Shown here: in pieces, positions 51,301 through 58,700 of the stretch | Position numbering within the stretch: position 1 is the stretch's first letter | Layout: every line of letters starts with the position of its first letter | NCBI GenBank assembly: GCA_030407085.1 | Contig: CM059587.1 | Coordinates: 30,911,001-30,975,000 of the forward strand | DNA from: Trichopria drosophilae | Taxonomy: Eukaryota > Arthropoda > Insecta > Hymenoptera > Diapriidae | Direction: 5' to 3' | Length of the DNA stretch: 64,000 nt | Position numbers and translations under genes: made by a program | The notes under the pieces: generated by a model | What the model was told of the DNA's origin: nothing | The model's database searches: none | What the model saw: the letters and a program-made list of their open reading frames with translations, nothing else

Positions 51301-54167
51301 TTTGAAATGACTTAAAATTTAAAATGTTATTTTAGTTTATAGGCGGTAGATAATAGTATATTACGATACAAGTGCGCAAAGTGTGGGAACACCTACGCAG
51401 CGCACGAGTATCGTATACTATTTTTCCTATTAAGTGCGCAAAGTTCGACACCTACATACAACATTTAAAGGGGGCGAGAAGGGGGGGGGGGGCTCGGGGG
51501 GGCAGAGCCCCCCCGACCGATAACAGTATTTGTAAATGCTTTTGAAATAAATAGACTAAATTTATAATTATAATTATTTATTATCGTTATTACTATTAAT
51601 TGTTATTAATATTTTATATAAATTTTAATGAATTTAAATATTCATTCGCATTCGCGTTTTCGGGTACATTTTCAATTAAATTACTATTTTAGATAGAATT
51701 AACCTATACCTATCGTTTTCCGTACTGAAGAACAGCGATTGAAAGTAAAACAAATGAAAGTTTTGACAGGTCTCTTCTACATGTCTGTAATCTGTATACC
51801 TATAGCGATACTTTACCGCACGCAAAACTTCATTACCGCACGCAAATTTTCTTTACCGCACGCTAAATTATAAGATCAGTAAAGTGTGGGAAAGTGGCAC
51901 TTTGCACACGCAAATACGTGCGCAAAATCGAACTTTGCGCACTATAATAGGAAAAAATTGTTTTCCTATTATCGTGCGCAAAGTTCGTACTTTGCGCACG
52001 CATTTCCGTGCGCAAAGTGCCCCGTTACTGATATTGAAGTTTTGCGTGCGGTAAAGTAGCGCTATAGGTATACAGACATGTAGAAGAGACCTGTCAAAAC
52101 TTTCATTTGTTTTACTTTCAATCGCTGTTCTTCAGTACGGAAAACGATAGGTATAGGTTAATTCTATCTAAAATAGTAATTTAATTGAAAATGTACCCGA
52201 AAACGCGAATGCGAATGAATATTTAAATTCATTAAAATTTATATAAAATATTAATAACAATTAATAGTAATAACGATAATAAATAATTATATTTATAAAT
52301 TTAGTCTATTTATTTCAAAAGCATTTACAAATACTGCTATCGGTCGGGGGGGCTCTGCCCCCCCGAGCCCCCCCTTCTCCACCGCCCTTGCACCGCCACT
52401 TTAAATGTTGTATGTAGGTGTCGAACTTTGCGCACTTAATAGGAAAAATAGTATACGATACTCGTACGCTGCGTAGGTGTTCCCACTTTGCGCATTTGTA
52501 TCGTAATATACTATTTTGTCCATGCAAAAAAAACTATTCAATTCGATTTAATTGTATAGGCATATCCGAGTTGCGGCTTTGTCGATTCGAGTTTCTTCGG
52601 GAATTTTTCGTAAATATCGTTTAGACAGTTAATATTACGTATTCTACTAGTGATTTCAACTGTTTCAACAAATTAATAGGTGAACATTAACAATTGAACA
52701 CCAAATATTATTAAAAACACATTTTAATTATGCAGATGATTTTTTAAATTAAGAAGAGAAATCGCTGGAGAAATTGAAATATGTAGCACAATTCCATCTA
52801 ATTGGTTCATATGATAAAACATATTTAATATCCTATTTAGGTTATGTATCAATCAGTGTGCGATTATATTGGTCAACATAGTGTTGCAGAGATAATGAGA
52901 GCTAATCGTTGTTAACCCTTAGAGCCATATTACCAGGGACAGGCATGATTTTGGTGAAAATTCAAAAGGTAGTTTTCAAATTGCATATTTTAAGCATTTT
53001 TAAATGCAAGGTACATATTACCCAAGTAGTTATAGATAAAAGTCTCTGAAAATACCTCTTGATTTTAAGGGTTAATTTGTGGTCGATGAATTCGTGCCGT
53101 ATAATATAAAAAGTGAGCAGTAGTAACAGACATTTCGGGCATGGCGAAATGTCACGCATAAAAACATATGACCATTTAAGGCAATATTTTCTTTACAAGC
53201 TCATGAAATAGAAAGTATAAGCTTTATTATAAACTATCATTGGCCCTTGTATTGTATTTACTAATTTATATGTATTTAAGTGACCCGAAAATAATAAAGA
53301 GTAGTCCATTCCATCTCCGTAACATTAAATTGGTGACTGTAGTCTGTTACAGGTTATATAAGATATTTTCTTGACTTGTAGGAAGATATAAGCGTCTATC
53401 TTATAACTTCTTACAAGACCAGAAAATATTCTTAAAGTTGTTATATCTTAAATTTAGCTTCATATAAAACTGAATGCCATTTGGAAATGGACTTAGGTCG
53501 TGTTTTATATCCTATTTTGATATTTGAAAGTATGATTGTAGATATTTTTAAGTTTTAGATAAACGTTTTTTTAAATTAAGTGCCACAAGCAGGACATAAG
53601 TTCATACATAAAGGTTTAAAAAAAATAAATCTTTTTCTAATGTAGGTAAGTGTTTGTACAATTGTTCAATTGTGAAATTGTTCCAAGAAATGTGAACAAA
53701 TATGGACGACTGAGTAAGTATTAAGAGATGGACCTTAAAAAAATGTTTCATTATAGAACAATATCTGTGAAGAATTATTGTATGCAAAGAACATCCTGAG
53801 ACCAATGGAGACAAGGTCGTCTTGACCTTGATTATACTAAGCTAAAGACGATGCTTACATGCGGCAACTTACACTATGTACAAAAACTATTAACTTTTTG
53901 AAAATGGTAGTTTACATACCACTGTACGGCGGTGCACCTTTATCAGTTGCTGATTCGGCGTTTTCATGGGGGACTTCCGGATCTTCAAGTACTTGTTGCC
54001 CTTCCTGGTCGATTTCATCAGAATCCTGAACATCAGCAGCTTCGGGGTCAACGTTCGACCCCAACTTTCCGCCTTCCCAAGCAGCGAGGCTTTCCCTTCC
54101 CAATCTCTCGGAAGTTAACTGCTTCACCGCCTTGATCCACAACTGTTTCCTCGGAGAGATGGCAAGC
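9872..54167 (-). CDS. Ac78C / ADCY8-type membrane adenylyl cyclase, 17 exons, initiator exon missing
   Basis: This enzyme makes cAMP from ATP at the plasma membrane. The ADCY8 type is stimulated by Ca2+/calmodulin. Exons in transcript order are 53920-54167, 45800-45957, 44387-44576, 36247-36437, 33142-33334, 26145-26303, 25037-25403, 23568-23880, 22701-22913, 22252-22349, 19803-20190, 16765-17135, 14412-14649, 13707-13833, 13511-13617, 12968-13228 and 9872-10084. All phases agree, giving 1277 residues plus stop. C1 has both metal Asp residues (D374 in FADIKGF, D418 in LLGDCYY). C2 has the adenine-site Lys1103 and Asp1178, plus Asn1185 and Arg1189 ([12 protein letters not shown]), and the VKGKG loop. 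The N-terminal [16 protein letters not shown] and C-terminal [16 protein letters not shown] match the two calmodulin-binding regions of ADCY8, which sets this apart from rutabaga (ADCY1) and other types. Human ADCY8 is 1251 residues. The gene is convergent with Utx. Confidence 0.94.
10215..10645. repeat. inverted/tandem repeat region with ATGGCGG words
   Basis: The word 'gatgtcagtttttcgaaatt' followed by caaaatggcgg (10282-10314) recurs inverted as 'aatttcgaaaaactgacatc' (about 10480-10500) and again, more diverged, near 10600. Words such as ccaatatggcg and 'cagcgacctcgaaag' alternate. It looks like a degenerate foldback element. A related region lies at 15075-15625. Confidence 0.6.
11055..11285. 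repeat. dispersed repeat, copy A, with internal hairpin
   Basis: It shares a long stretch with 25683-25898: 'gataaattcg', 'tttatcatgtga', 'aaaatcgttgttgaa', 'taatctaagtagtaacag' and 'atccgcgac' occur in the same order. Inside, 'agaaaaattcagtaatctaa' (from 11181) pairs with its complement ending near 11262. This arrangement suggests a small non-autonomous transposon family. Confidence 0.7.
12968..13228 (-). CDS. Ac78C exon (C2 core)
   Basis: It encodes [40 protein letters not shown] and [20 protein letters not shown]. Asp, Asn and Arg of the catalytic trio are all present. It ends in whole codons at KEVAR before gtaagt. Confidence 0.96.
13511..13617 (-). CDS. Ac78C exon (C2, adenine-site lysine)
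   Basis: This 107-base exon reads [20 protein letters not shown] then [16 protein letters not shown]. The second Lys of EKVKTVG corresponds to the residue that selects adenine in C2 domains. The donor is gtaaat. Confidence 0.95.
13707..13833 (-). CDS. Ac78C exon (C2)
   Basis: This 127-base exon encodes [20 protein letters not shown] and [12 protein letters not shown], a C2 core signature. The acceptor is atctccag and the donor gtgtgt; it ends one base into Ala. Confidence 0.95.
13834..14411. other. Ac78C intron
   Basis: AT-rich intron sequence; nothing recognisable is seen in it. Confidence 0.6.
14412..14649 (-). CDS. Ac78C exon (TM12 and lead-in to C2)
   Basis: A membrane helix ([20 protein letters not shown]) is followed by [20 protein letters not shown] and [17 protein letters not shown]. 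This is the coupling helix and start of C2, matching ADCY8 TARLDFLW...NMLRNILPSHVARHFL. Confidence 0.95.
14650..16764. other. Ac78C intron
   Basis: This 2.1-kb intron contains the inverted-repeat element at 15075-15625. No other coding or repeat signal is supported; short open frames here have no recognisable similarity. Confidence 0.65.
15075..15625. repeat. ATGGCGG-type inverted repeat element
   Basis: The segment 'acttgatcaaactgaaattg' (from about 15184) recurs inverted as 'caaattcagtttgatcaagt' (about 15539-15558), and 'aaaatggcgg' (15145) is mirrored by 'ccgccatt' (about 15578). Motifs such as 'gatcagcg' and 'cagatttgcaaaatt' are shared with 10215-10645. Confidence 0.6.
16765..17135 (-). 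CDS. Ac78C exon (His-rich loop, TM10-TM11)
   Basis: It starts with a strongly His-rich run ([13 protein letters not shown], then [16 protein letters not shown]). Next come an acidic stretch with sequon NST and two hydrophobic segments ([39 protein letters not shown]). It ends at EEEDD plus two bases of Ala before gtatgt. The His tract lies between membrane segments, where typical ADCY8 has glycosylated loop sequence. Confidence 0.85.
17136..19802. other. Ac78C intron with hairpin elements
   Basis: No coding signal is seen in this 2.7-kb intron. It contains the paired hairpins at 18752-19030; the remainder is AT-rich and featureless. Confidence 0.65.
18752..19030. repeat. two adjacent hairpin elements with GCGTGCA/GCGTAAA motifs
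   Basis: The first hairpin (18752-18830) pairs 'cctaataaggatgtaaagt' with 'actttacacccatgttagg'. The second (about 18829-19030) pairs 'ttttgtaattgcgtgcat' with 'cgcacgcaattacgaaaa' and inner arms 'tgatgcct' / 'aggcatca'. The word gtgcgtaaa(g) is repeated inside. This is typical of foldback MITEs. Confidence 0.7.
19803..20190 (-). CDS. Ac78C exon (TM8-TM9 and extracellular loop)
   Basis: Two hydrophobic stretches ([40 protein letters not shown]) flank a cytosolic loop with [22 protein letters not shown] loop with N-glycosylation sequons NGS and NST follows, then a basic end, [10 protein letters not shown]. The donor is gtacgt. Confidence 0.88.
20191..22251. other. Ac78C intron
   Basis: No exon is seen in this 2.1-kb intron. 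It contains an imperfect run of TTTTGGC words (21600-21715). Otherwise it is AT-rich. Confidence 0.6.
21600..21715. repeat. short degenerate tandem run of TTTTGGCG words
   Basis: The word t(t/g)ttggc occurs about six times with varying 3' bases (gttttggcgtt, attttggcccc, gtttggcgcc, gttttggctt, gttttggcat). The spacing is roughly 13-20 bases. GC content stands out from the surrounding intron. Confidence 0.5.
22252..22349 (-). CDS. Ac78C exon (TM7)
   Basis: This 98-base exon is too short for ordinary ORF detection. It encodes [20 protein letters not shown] and a membrane helix to ALILP. It matches [22 protein letters not shown] of ADCY8. The donor is gtgagt. Confidence 0.92.
22350..22700. other. 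Ac78C intron with tRNA-like/SINE remnant
   Basis: A segment at about 22513-22560 reads 'gggttcgagtctcggtcggg' followed by a T-run. This resembles a tRNA B-box and T-arm followed by an A/T-rich tail, as at the end of a tRNA-derived SINE. No A-box or intact tRNA fold was found. Confidence 0.4.
22701..22913 (-). CDS. Ac78C exon (C1b linker)
   Basis: The exon has 71 codons: a polar, acidic linker ([30 protein letters not shown]) ending in [16 protein letters not shown], which corresponds to the FSLMFKDSSLEHK motif before TM7. The acceptor is tcttttag and the donor gtaagt. Confidence 0.88.
22914..23567. other. Ac78C intron
   Basis: AT-rich intron of about 650 bases; nothing recognisable is seen in it. 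Confidence 0.6.
23568..23880 (-). CDS. Ac78C exon (end of C1, C1b)
   Basis: It begins [21 protein letters not shown] and [17 protein letters not shown], the end of C1a. A basic C1b linker ([11 protein letters not shown]) follows, then [11 protein letters not shown], which matches SWSPELPFDN of ADCY8. The donor is gtaagt. Confidence 0.93.
23881..25036. other. Ac78C intron with repeat at 24388-24603
   Basis: The intron has no coding signal. The only structured piece is the agctaaaattt-word element described separately. Confidence 0.6.
24388..24603. repeat. MITE-like element with CACGGAGAAAAATGA terminus and agctaa words
   Basis: It starts with 'cacacggagaaaaatga', a terminus often seen on insect MITEs. 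Inside, 'ccgctaatgtagcc' is mirrored by 'cgctacattagcag', and agctaaa/agctgaatt words recur about six times. The right terminus is not clear. Confidence 0.5.
25037..25403 (-). CDS. Ac78C exon (core of C1)
   Basis: It encodes [36 protein letters not shown] (second metal Asp), [19 protein letters not shown] and [20 protein letters not shown] through [11 protein letters not shown]. All C1 active-site words are intact. The donor is gtaagc. Confidence 0.97.
25404..26144. other. Ac78C intron carrying repeat copy B
   Basis: The intron between the two C1 exons is mostly occupied by a copy of the dispersed repeat at 25683-25898. No coding potential is seen in the rest. Confidence 0.65.
25683..25898. 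repeat. dispersed repeat, copy B, with internal hairpin
   Basis: It is colinear with 11055-11285 and shares its word order and ends. The internal hairpin (25811-25876) pairs 'taatctaagtagtaacag' with 'ctattactacttagatta' around a short loop. The loop is shorter than in copy A, so the two copies have drifted apart by small indels. Confidence 0.7.
26145..26303 (-). CDS. Ac78C exon (start of C1 catalytic domain)
   Basis: It reads [15 protein letters not shown] then [20 protein letters not shown]. The Asp in FADIKGF is one of the two metal-binding residues of C1. QFH(K/R)[15 protein letters not shown] is the signature of the ADCY8 lineage. Confidence 0.96.
27085..27252 (+). mobile_element. 3' end of a non-LTR retrotransposon (5'-truncated)
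   Basis: The segment ends 'ggcaataaaggattattatt', an AATAAA-type signal running straight into ATT repeats. This is the usual 3' terminus of Jockey/R1/I-like LINEs. A C/T-rich stretch and gtccaaggaggcaccac precede it. No reverse-transcriptase frame remains. Confidence 0.55.
28532..28666. repeat. hairpin MITE (GTATCA...GGTGTAAA family)
   Basis: The left arm 'ttcgtatcaatggtgtaaaa' and right arm 'gtttacacccgtgatacgaa' are inverted copies. Inner 'aacttttacaccc' also pairs with 'ggggtaaaagtt'. The total is about 135 bases. Terminal words match the element at 33496-33650. Confidence 0.7.
30216..30247. repeat. (TTTA)n microsatellite
   Basis: About eight tandem copies of a four-base TTTA unit. Confidence 0.9.
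30325..30388. repeat. (TA)n microsatellite
   Basis: An uninterrupted TA run of about 64 bases; a shorter run recurs at about 30590-30608. Confidence 0.95.
30640..30759. repeat. hairpin MITE, 120 bases
   Basis: Arms of about 50 bases (30641-30690 and 30711-30758) pair well. They share 'gaaaaatgaggttaaat' / 'atttaacctcaccattctc' and the ends acaaatttcct / aggaaaattgt. The loop is short and T-rich. Confidence 0.7.
30969..31170. repeat. hairpin element with TTTGCGCCC / GGGCGCAAA
   Basis: 'cgattttgcgccc' (30991) pairs with 'gggcgcaaattatcg' (to 31033). A direct echo of its start (tacactccgggag... and tacacttcggagat...) ends in 'aattgcgccc' near 31168. It belongs to the same style of hairpin as those at 28.5 and 33.5 kb. 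Confidence 0.6.
33142..33334 (-). CDS. Ac78C exon (TM6 and signalling helix)
   Basis: A membrane helix ([14 protein letters not shown]) is followed by [20 protein letters not shown] and [10 protein letters not shown]. This matches the conserved helix that couples the membrane domain to C1 ([14 protein letters not shown]). The donor is gtatta. Confidence 0.94.
33496..33650. repeat. hairpin MITE (GCGTAAAA family)
   Basis: Left end 'ttttttgatgcagcaggcgt' and right end 'acgcccttgatacaaaaat' are inverted copies. Each arm folds on itself (ggcgtaaaa with ttttac). The outer words match those of 28532-28666. Confidence 0.65.
35695..35858. repeat. hairpin element with GTAGAATTTTAC arms
   Basis: Outer arms 'aaagtagaattttacaga' and 'tccgtaaaatcctacttt' pair. 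Inner arms 'ggcaaaagattgtact' and 'agtacaatctttatattcta' pair more loosely. Total length is about 164 bases. Confidence 0.6.
35896..36115. mobile_element. pogo/Tigger-like MITE
   Basis: Terminal inverted repeats 'cagtagaacctcgggactt' and 'aagccccaaggttctactg' bound a 220-base element with no ORF. CAGTAGAACCTC is the classic end of Tigger/pogo-type non-autonomous elements. The expected TA duplication is present on the right (TA at 36116) but degraded on the left (TG). Confidence 0.75.
36247..36437 (-). CDS. Ac78C exon (TM4-TM5)
   Basis: It reads [20 protein letters not shown] then [18 protein letters not shown], which matches the ADCY8 YSMLPLPLTWAILAGLGT segment. It ends at SETQPRE before a gttctg donor, which is not a strong site. 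Confidence 0.92.
39110..39440. repeat. TGTAAAATTACA hairpin cluster and partial MITE end
   Basis: 'gttgtaaaatcacaaa' pairs with 'tgtaattttacaac', and the same words recur toward 39285. At 39409-39437, 'gaaattaggaaattttttt' plus 'tagtgtag' repeats the right end of the neighbouring 39600-39808 element, so a second partial copy is likely. Confidence 0.5.
39600..39808. mobile_element. MITE with ACACTCAAAAAA termini
   Basis: The left end 'acactcaaaaaaacaaattt' plus cctaatttcaagtaaatatttactt is mirrored at the right by 'aaattaggaaatttttttca' plus gtgt. The palindrome aagtaaatatttactt occurs in both arms, with partial copies between them. There is no ORF. Confidence 0.75.
40135..40790. promoter_or_regulatory. 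GC-richer intronic island, possible enhancer
   Basis: Within very AT-rich intron this 650-base block is balanced in composition, with words such as 'gccgcgccggggataagcg' and tgcaactctggatac. It has no repeat structure and no splice-bounded coding match. A 112-codon open frame on the + strand (40439-40777) looks accidental. Unique composition in a long intron is what a conserved cis-element would look like, but nothing here proves function. Confidence 0.3.
43136..44076. mobile_element. 941-base foldback element
   Basis: Ends 'tatacaaggtgcccaagaat' and 'ttcttggataccctgtata' are inverted copies. The arms (about 43136-43600 and 43640-44076) pair along their whole length with visible drift. Examples are 'tgaagtttagaaaaaaatta' against its complement near 43950, and gtcgtagaatta / taattctacgac at the centre. 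There is no transposase frame. Confidence 0.8.
44387..44576 (-). CDS. Ac78C exon (TM1-TM3 region)
   Basis: Hydrophobic segments run through ISLISIWLW and [17 protein letters not shown], then [14 protein letters not shown]. They correspond to the first membrane helices. The acceptor is tttgtttag and the donor gtaaga, with one Gly base carried over. Confidence 0.88.
44577..45799. other. Ac78C intron with tRNA-like SINE remnant
   Basis: At 45188-45245, 'gggtagcattgtgg' resembles an A-box region and 'gggttcaaaatccc' a B-box, followed by aaataaaaaa. This is the layout of a tRNA-derived SINE head. No coding signal is seen in the rest. Confidence 0.45.
45800..45957 (-). CDS. Ac78C exon (pre-membrane segment)
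   Basis: It reads [20 protein letters not shown] then [30 protein letters not shown]. It matches the YRGVIFPTLRNSFKS..LE.LYQRY...QRR block just before the first membrane helix of ADCY8. The acceptor is tttgcag and the donor gtaata. Confidence 0.92.
46713..47557. mobile_element. TIR element with cagtgaa-rich ends
   Basis: 'gatttgaaacagtgaaaagt' at the left is mirrored by 'actttcactgcttcaaatc' at the right. About 100 bases at each end are imperfect inverted copies rich in cagtgaa/ttcactg words. The 640-base interior is AT-rich and has no transposase frame. Confidence 0.6.
51352..52515. mobile_element. 1.16-kb near-perfect palindrome (foldback element)
   Basis: The ends 'aatagtatattacgatacaa' (51352) and its exact complement (to 52515) bound two arms of about 600 and 555 bases around a short spacer near 51958. 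Long blocks of the arms look identical. GTGCGCAAAGT words occur near the ends and the centre. The left arm has a G-run (51481-51502) and extra copies of ttaccgcacgcaaa (about 51833-51868). There is no coding capacity; open frames inside are by-products of the repeat. Confidence 0.9.
53920..54167 (-). CDS. Ac78C exon 1 of those visible (N-terminal cytosolic, calmodulin-binding-like)
   Basis: It encodes [22 protein letters not shown], aligning with the ADCY8 N-terminal segment LWQNAVRHITEQRF that binds calmodulin. Next comes an acidic, unstructured stretch ([19 protein letters not shown]) and [10 protein letters not shown]. The acceptor is gatag. The frame stays open upstream for about 15 bases but has no ATG, so the initiator exon is elsewhere. 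It ends one base into an Asp codon at gtatgt. Confidence 0.85.
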
Positions 54168-54989
54168 CTATCAATGAAATGTATTAATTATGTAAATGTA
54201 TTATCACTCCTTTTCTAATGTATTGATTGCTATATATCTACCCTCCTGTCTCATTTGAGGAATTTCTAAATCATTATGGTCGATAATTCGATTAAACTTT
54301 ACGAGAGTTCAGAAGAAATTTGATTGCAATTGATAGAGTATGGGGAAATTCTCGCTCGTGTTAACATGTGTTTTAAGGATACCCGAAAAATGGCAGATCA
54401 AAAGAGAACTACCTGTTGATCAAATTCAATCTGACTTATAAACGCATATCTACTTTGATCTCTAGTAAGAAAGAAGCATTTGTCAAAACATTCCTCTTAT
54501 ACAAACTTTGATTATGTATACCTAGTGCTATAACAAGCTAAGAACGATCCAAATTTCTACTAAAATTGCACGTATCGCAGAGTATTCCAAAATAATGGAA
54601 ATGATAAAATGATTCTAGACATTTTAATGTTTGGACAAAAGCGTGGAGTTTTTCCTGGCCATTGAACCCTGCATTCCATTTTTAAACGTGACCCCGTTTT
54701 TATAACACAAAATGGAAAGAGCTGAAAGATTTACAGCGAGTTATTATTACATTATTACGACCTTGATCATGACTTTGACCTTGAAGCTTATATCGTCGTC
54801 TTAATGCAAGAATGTAGCAACTCGGGATTTCGATTTAAGAAGAGGTCAGTTCAGAAATTCGTTTGAAAAAGTGAGCTTTGTACGTAAATATTTTTTACTC
54901 AAATATTTTGGCAGTACTGATATGATACGTATAGTTGCACATCGTAATCATACAGTCACACATATAAACACTAACACAACAATATGTTC

Positions 54990-55528
54990 AAAAAATTATG
55001 ATAATGATGATGTTCATGACGATGAGGATGACGACCTGATAAATGATGCTAACGACGACGGCGATGATGATGAAGATACCGATGATCAGAATGATGATGA
55101 TGATGATAATGAAGATACTGATGATGAGAATGATTATGATGATGATGATGATGATGATGATAATACTGACGATCAGGACGACGATGTTGATGATGATGAT
55201 GAAGGTACAGATGATCAGAATGATGATGAAGGTATTGATGATCAAAACGATGCTGATAATGATGATGATGAGGAGGAGGAGGAGGAGCTGATAAATGATG
55301 CTAACGCCGACAGCGATGATGATGAAGATACTGGTAATCGGAATGATGATGATGGTGATGAAGATACCGATGATCAAAATGATGATGGTGATGAAGATAC
55401 CGATGATCGAAATGATGATGGTGATGAAGATACCGATGATCAAAATGATGATGATGAAGATGACGAGCTGATAAATGATGCTAACGACGGCGACGATGAA
55501 GATACGGATGATTGGAATGATGATGATT

Positions 55529-55600
<72 letters not shown>

Positions 55601-55770
55601 GTGGTGGTGATGATGATGATGATGATGATGACGACGATGATGTGATGATGTAGATATGGTGATCCGAATGGCGAAGGTAATGATATTTATGCTAATGACG
55701 ATTACGGAGATGATGATGCTTATGACAATGGCGATGATAACGATGATGATGGTGAGGATGATGATGATGA
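54990..55770 (+). repeat. GAT/GAC microsatellite with Asp-coding open frame
   Basis: Tandem GAT, GAC and GAA triplets run for almost 800 bases. In 55340-55450 a 33-base higher unit (DDGDEDTDDQN when read in frame) repeats about three times. A 260-codon open frame (54871-55653) runs through it. The frame has no recognisable N-terminal domain and no splice context, and the reverse frame is also open, so I treat it as a repeat rather than a gene. Confidence 0.85.
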
Positions 55771-58700
55771 CAGTGCTAATAATATCAAGACGACAACTTC
55801 TTTCATATTAAATGGACTTTCAAAACTTTCAAATTTATTGCTACATTAATGAAATGTCCAAAAAATTGTAGAACTAACTATGACCTTCAAGGATTTCCAC
55901 GTTAAATTTAAGCTCACGATAGTATACTCGAGGCTACTCCTAACTTTTGAGGAAAATCTTTTGTCTCAAAAAGCATTCGACAGTTATAATGTAGTCCCTC
56001 TCAACATTGTCCTTGCCAATATTAACCACTCAATCTCTATATTAACCGTTCCGCTTGATATGCGTAATTTTTTCGTGGTCATCAGCTCGCAGATCGGTAC
56101 TCTATTCGTGTTCACTCGTTATATGTGCGGAATGAAGGAAAACTGGAAGGAAGCATTGCAATGTCGTTTCTGTTCTTTTGGAACCACTTGTATAGGAACT
56201 TCTGGATCTAATCTAATCACTTGCAAGAATGAAACGTTTCTAAGCTGTTTTAAAAATTATCTTCTGGTATTTATCGCGGTATAATTACATATACATGCGC
56301 ACAAGGAAGGAGAGAGAAAATTATGCAGTTCAAGATTTTGAAGGGAAACAATCATTTTTATAAATTTAACTTTATCTTGCAGTAAAAAATTATTTTCGTA
56401 GTGAAGACGAGTCACTTAATAAAAGTGAATATTCACTCTTCTGAGGTGAGAATTTGGCTTCTACGATAAGTCGATTTTAATCATCCGAGAGTGTTTCTTC
56501 ACTAAAAAAGATGACATAACAGTTCATTCTACGTAGAATGAAATTCAGATTTCCATTTTTAACTACCTATTTGTTGTGCATTTATTTAGCTGTTTAATCG
56601 GTAAAAATATTAAGAATTCGTTTCTTATAATTCACCATGGATTAAATGTTGATAATTACATAAATTCACATATAGGATAATAGGTTTGGTTGAGTACTCC
56701 CTGTCAGGATTTTTTTATAGAAAGGAATTAACTAATGATAAATGTCAAGTGTGTGGTATAACTGCACGTGATTTTTTTAGTGTGAATACCAAATCGGACA
56801 TAGGGTATTTGCTATGAGCAGCTAACAAATTTATTTTTTGTAGAAACGTATAACACGTGTCTGTGAACGTTTTCTAAAAATATTTTTAAAGGTGTTTTAA
56901 AAATAATTTATTATATATTGACATTCAGTGCCATCACAATGTTCGGTTCATAACTGAGTTTTTCTTCGTAACGATTCAATTTGGTTCTCAACTTCACTCG
57001 TAGCCAACCCATTATTCTTTTTTTTATAAATTATAAGAAATCGATCTTAATGTATGTATAATTAATGTTGCATAATTATTCATGGCTGTTTTATGTTTTT
57101 TTTCAAGTTTAACTATATCGACTCCAAATGAAGAGATTACAGCTGGCCTGTTTATTTGAAGGGCCCGAAAATGCTTGTTAGTTCAAGGAGTATAAAATCA
57201 AAAGTGTAATTAAATTTTTTTTTTTTCGTTGAAGGCTTTTCAACTACATAAATTGACAAAATTAATTTTTTATACCGATGGGGTTACTTCATTTGGTCAT
57301 TTTTAGTCGATTTTTTAAGGGTACCGAATACCAAACCAATTTTTTGTTTTTGTCAAAGTAACCACCTTATTAAATGCCTCTCAAAACGTTTCTATTATAG
57401 TTGACTTATTTGTCAATTTAGTTCCTTCACCAACAGTTTGTGTATAATAAGGTTTCTAGCTTTGTCGAGGCCTGTATTTATGAATATATATATATTCTTT
57501 CTAAAGGTCGTCTATAAGACCATATTTTTCATCGACTAAATTAATCTGTAATCTATTAATCTAATAAGATTATTATAAAACATAAAATCAAAATATGAAA
57601 TGAATTGTAGAAAATAAATTTAATAAGTGTAGCCATAATCTGTTACCTTTCCAATTCGTCTAAAAATGATAAACGACTTTGCATCTACATGCCAAACTGG
57701 CAAATAGACGAGCTAGTTTTAAGGTGTGTAGCGTGAAACAAGGCTTTGTACAGCGTGAAGCATACGAGCGAATCGCAGATCATCTTCTTTTTTACAAATA
57801 ATAGAAGATTTTCTACGTTGCTTATTTTAAATTTTAATATAAGTATAAAAAACTTTAAAATTATTGATTAATTTAAGAAATATCAGTACATCTATTGTAT
57901 TATAAAAAGTAATTTTTGCAAACGCAAAATATCCCTTGAAATTAATTAGTAGTATCTCATACAGAACTTGAATAATATAAATAGATTTGCAACTGTAACT
58001 TGGATTGTAAAAATGCAGCTTTTTAATTCAATTTTAAAATTAAGCTTCGTGACATTCACTTTCGAAATCAATATGGAAGAAAAATCGATTAAATATAATA
58101 AAATTACAAAACAGCAAATTGGAATTAACCAGGGAAGCATGCAGGTTTTAATTACTGCAGAGGGTATATTGTCTGACTTGTTGGTGTTATTAGATTTAAA
58201 TACATTTTACTATTCAGTTTTCAGATATTTATCGACACTTCACTCAATCACAATTATTAATAGTTTTCGAATTTTACAAGCAAATAATAATAAATAAGAG
58301 ACTAATTTAATATTGTTCATATTTTATACCTTAAGAAATATTTTAGATGAAATTTAATTTTGTGTTTATTTTCGTATTGAAATATATTATTATATTATTA
58401 TTTATTTAAGATTATAAAAATTAATATTACGATTTATTTAAGATTATAAAAATACTAGAAAATTGGAAGACACTTTGAGTGTAACTATTCGCACATTTCA
58501 TGTAAAACGATTGTACTGAAACGTCATGAATCACGTCATGCATCAACGCAAACTCGCGCACTTTGTTTGCCAATTTGGCAGATGTTTGTAATGTCGCTAT
58601 CCCTTATTTTTGTGTTATATTGGACAAGTAACAAAAGTCATTTGTGATGAAAAATGTATACCAATGAAAACTCTGTGGCATAACTTAAACGTAAACGTGC

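Larger units (their letters stand above)
45958..53919. other. Ac78C intron (8.0 kb)
   Basis: No exon is seen. It hosts the 848-base TIR element and the 1.16-kb palindrome. The remainder is AT-rich, including insect-style TTAGGTTAG words at about 48105-48130. Confidence 0.65.

Noticed and set aside
52315..52624. Overlapping open frames on both strands
   Set aside because: They lie in the right arm of the 1.16-kb palindrome and arise from its repeat sequence.
54988..55443. Reverse-strand Ile/Met-rich open frame
   Set aside because: This is the complementary reading of the GAT/GAC microsatellite (ATC/ATT codons) and not a membrane protein.
55880..56284. 134-codon + strand open frame downstream of the GAT array
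   Set aside because: It begins ATG and contains several Cys, but no family was recognised, codon use looks like the AT-rich background, and no supporting exon context was found.
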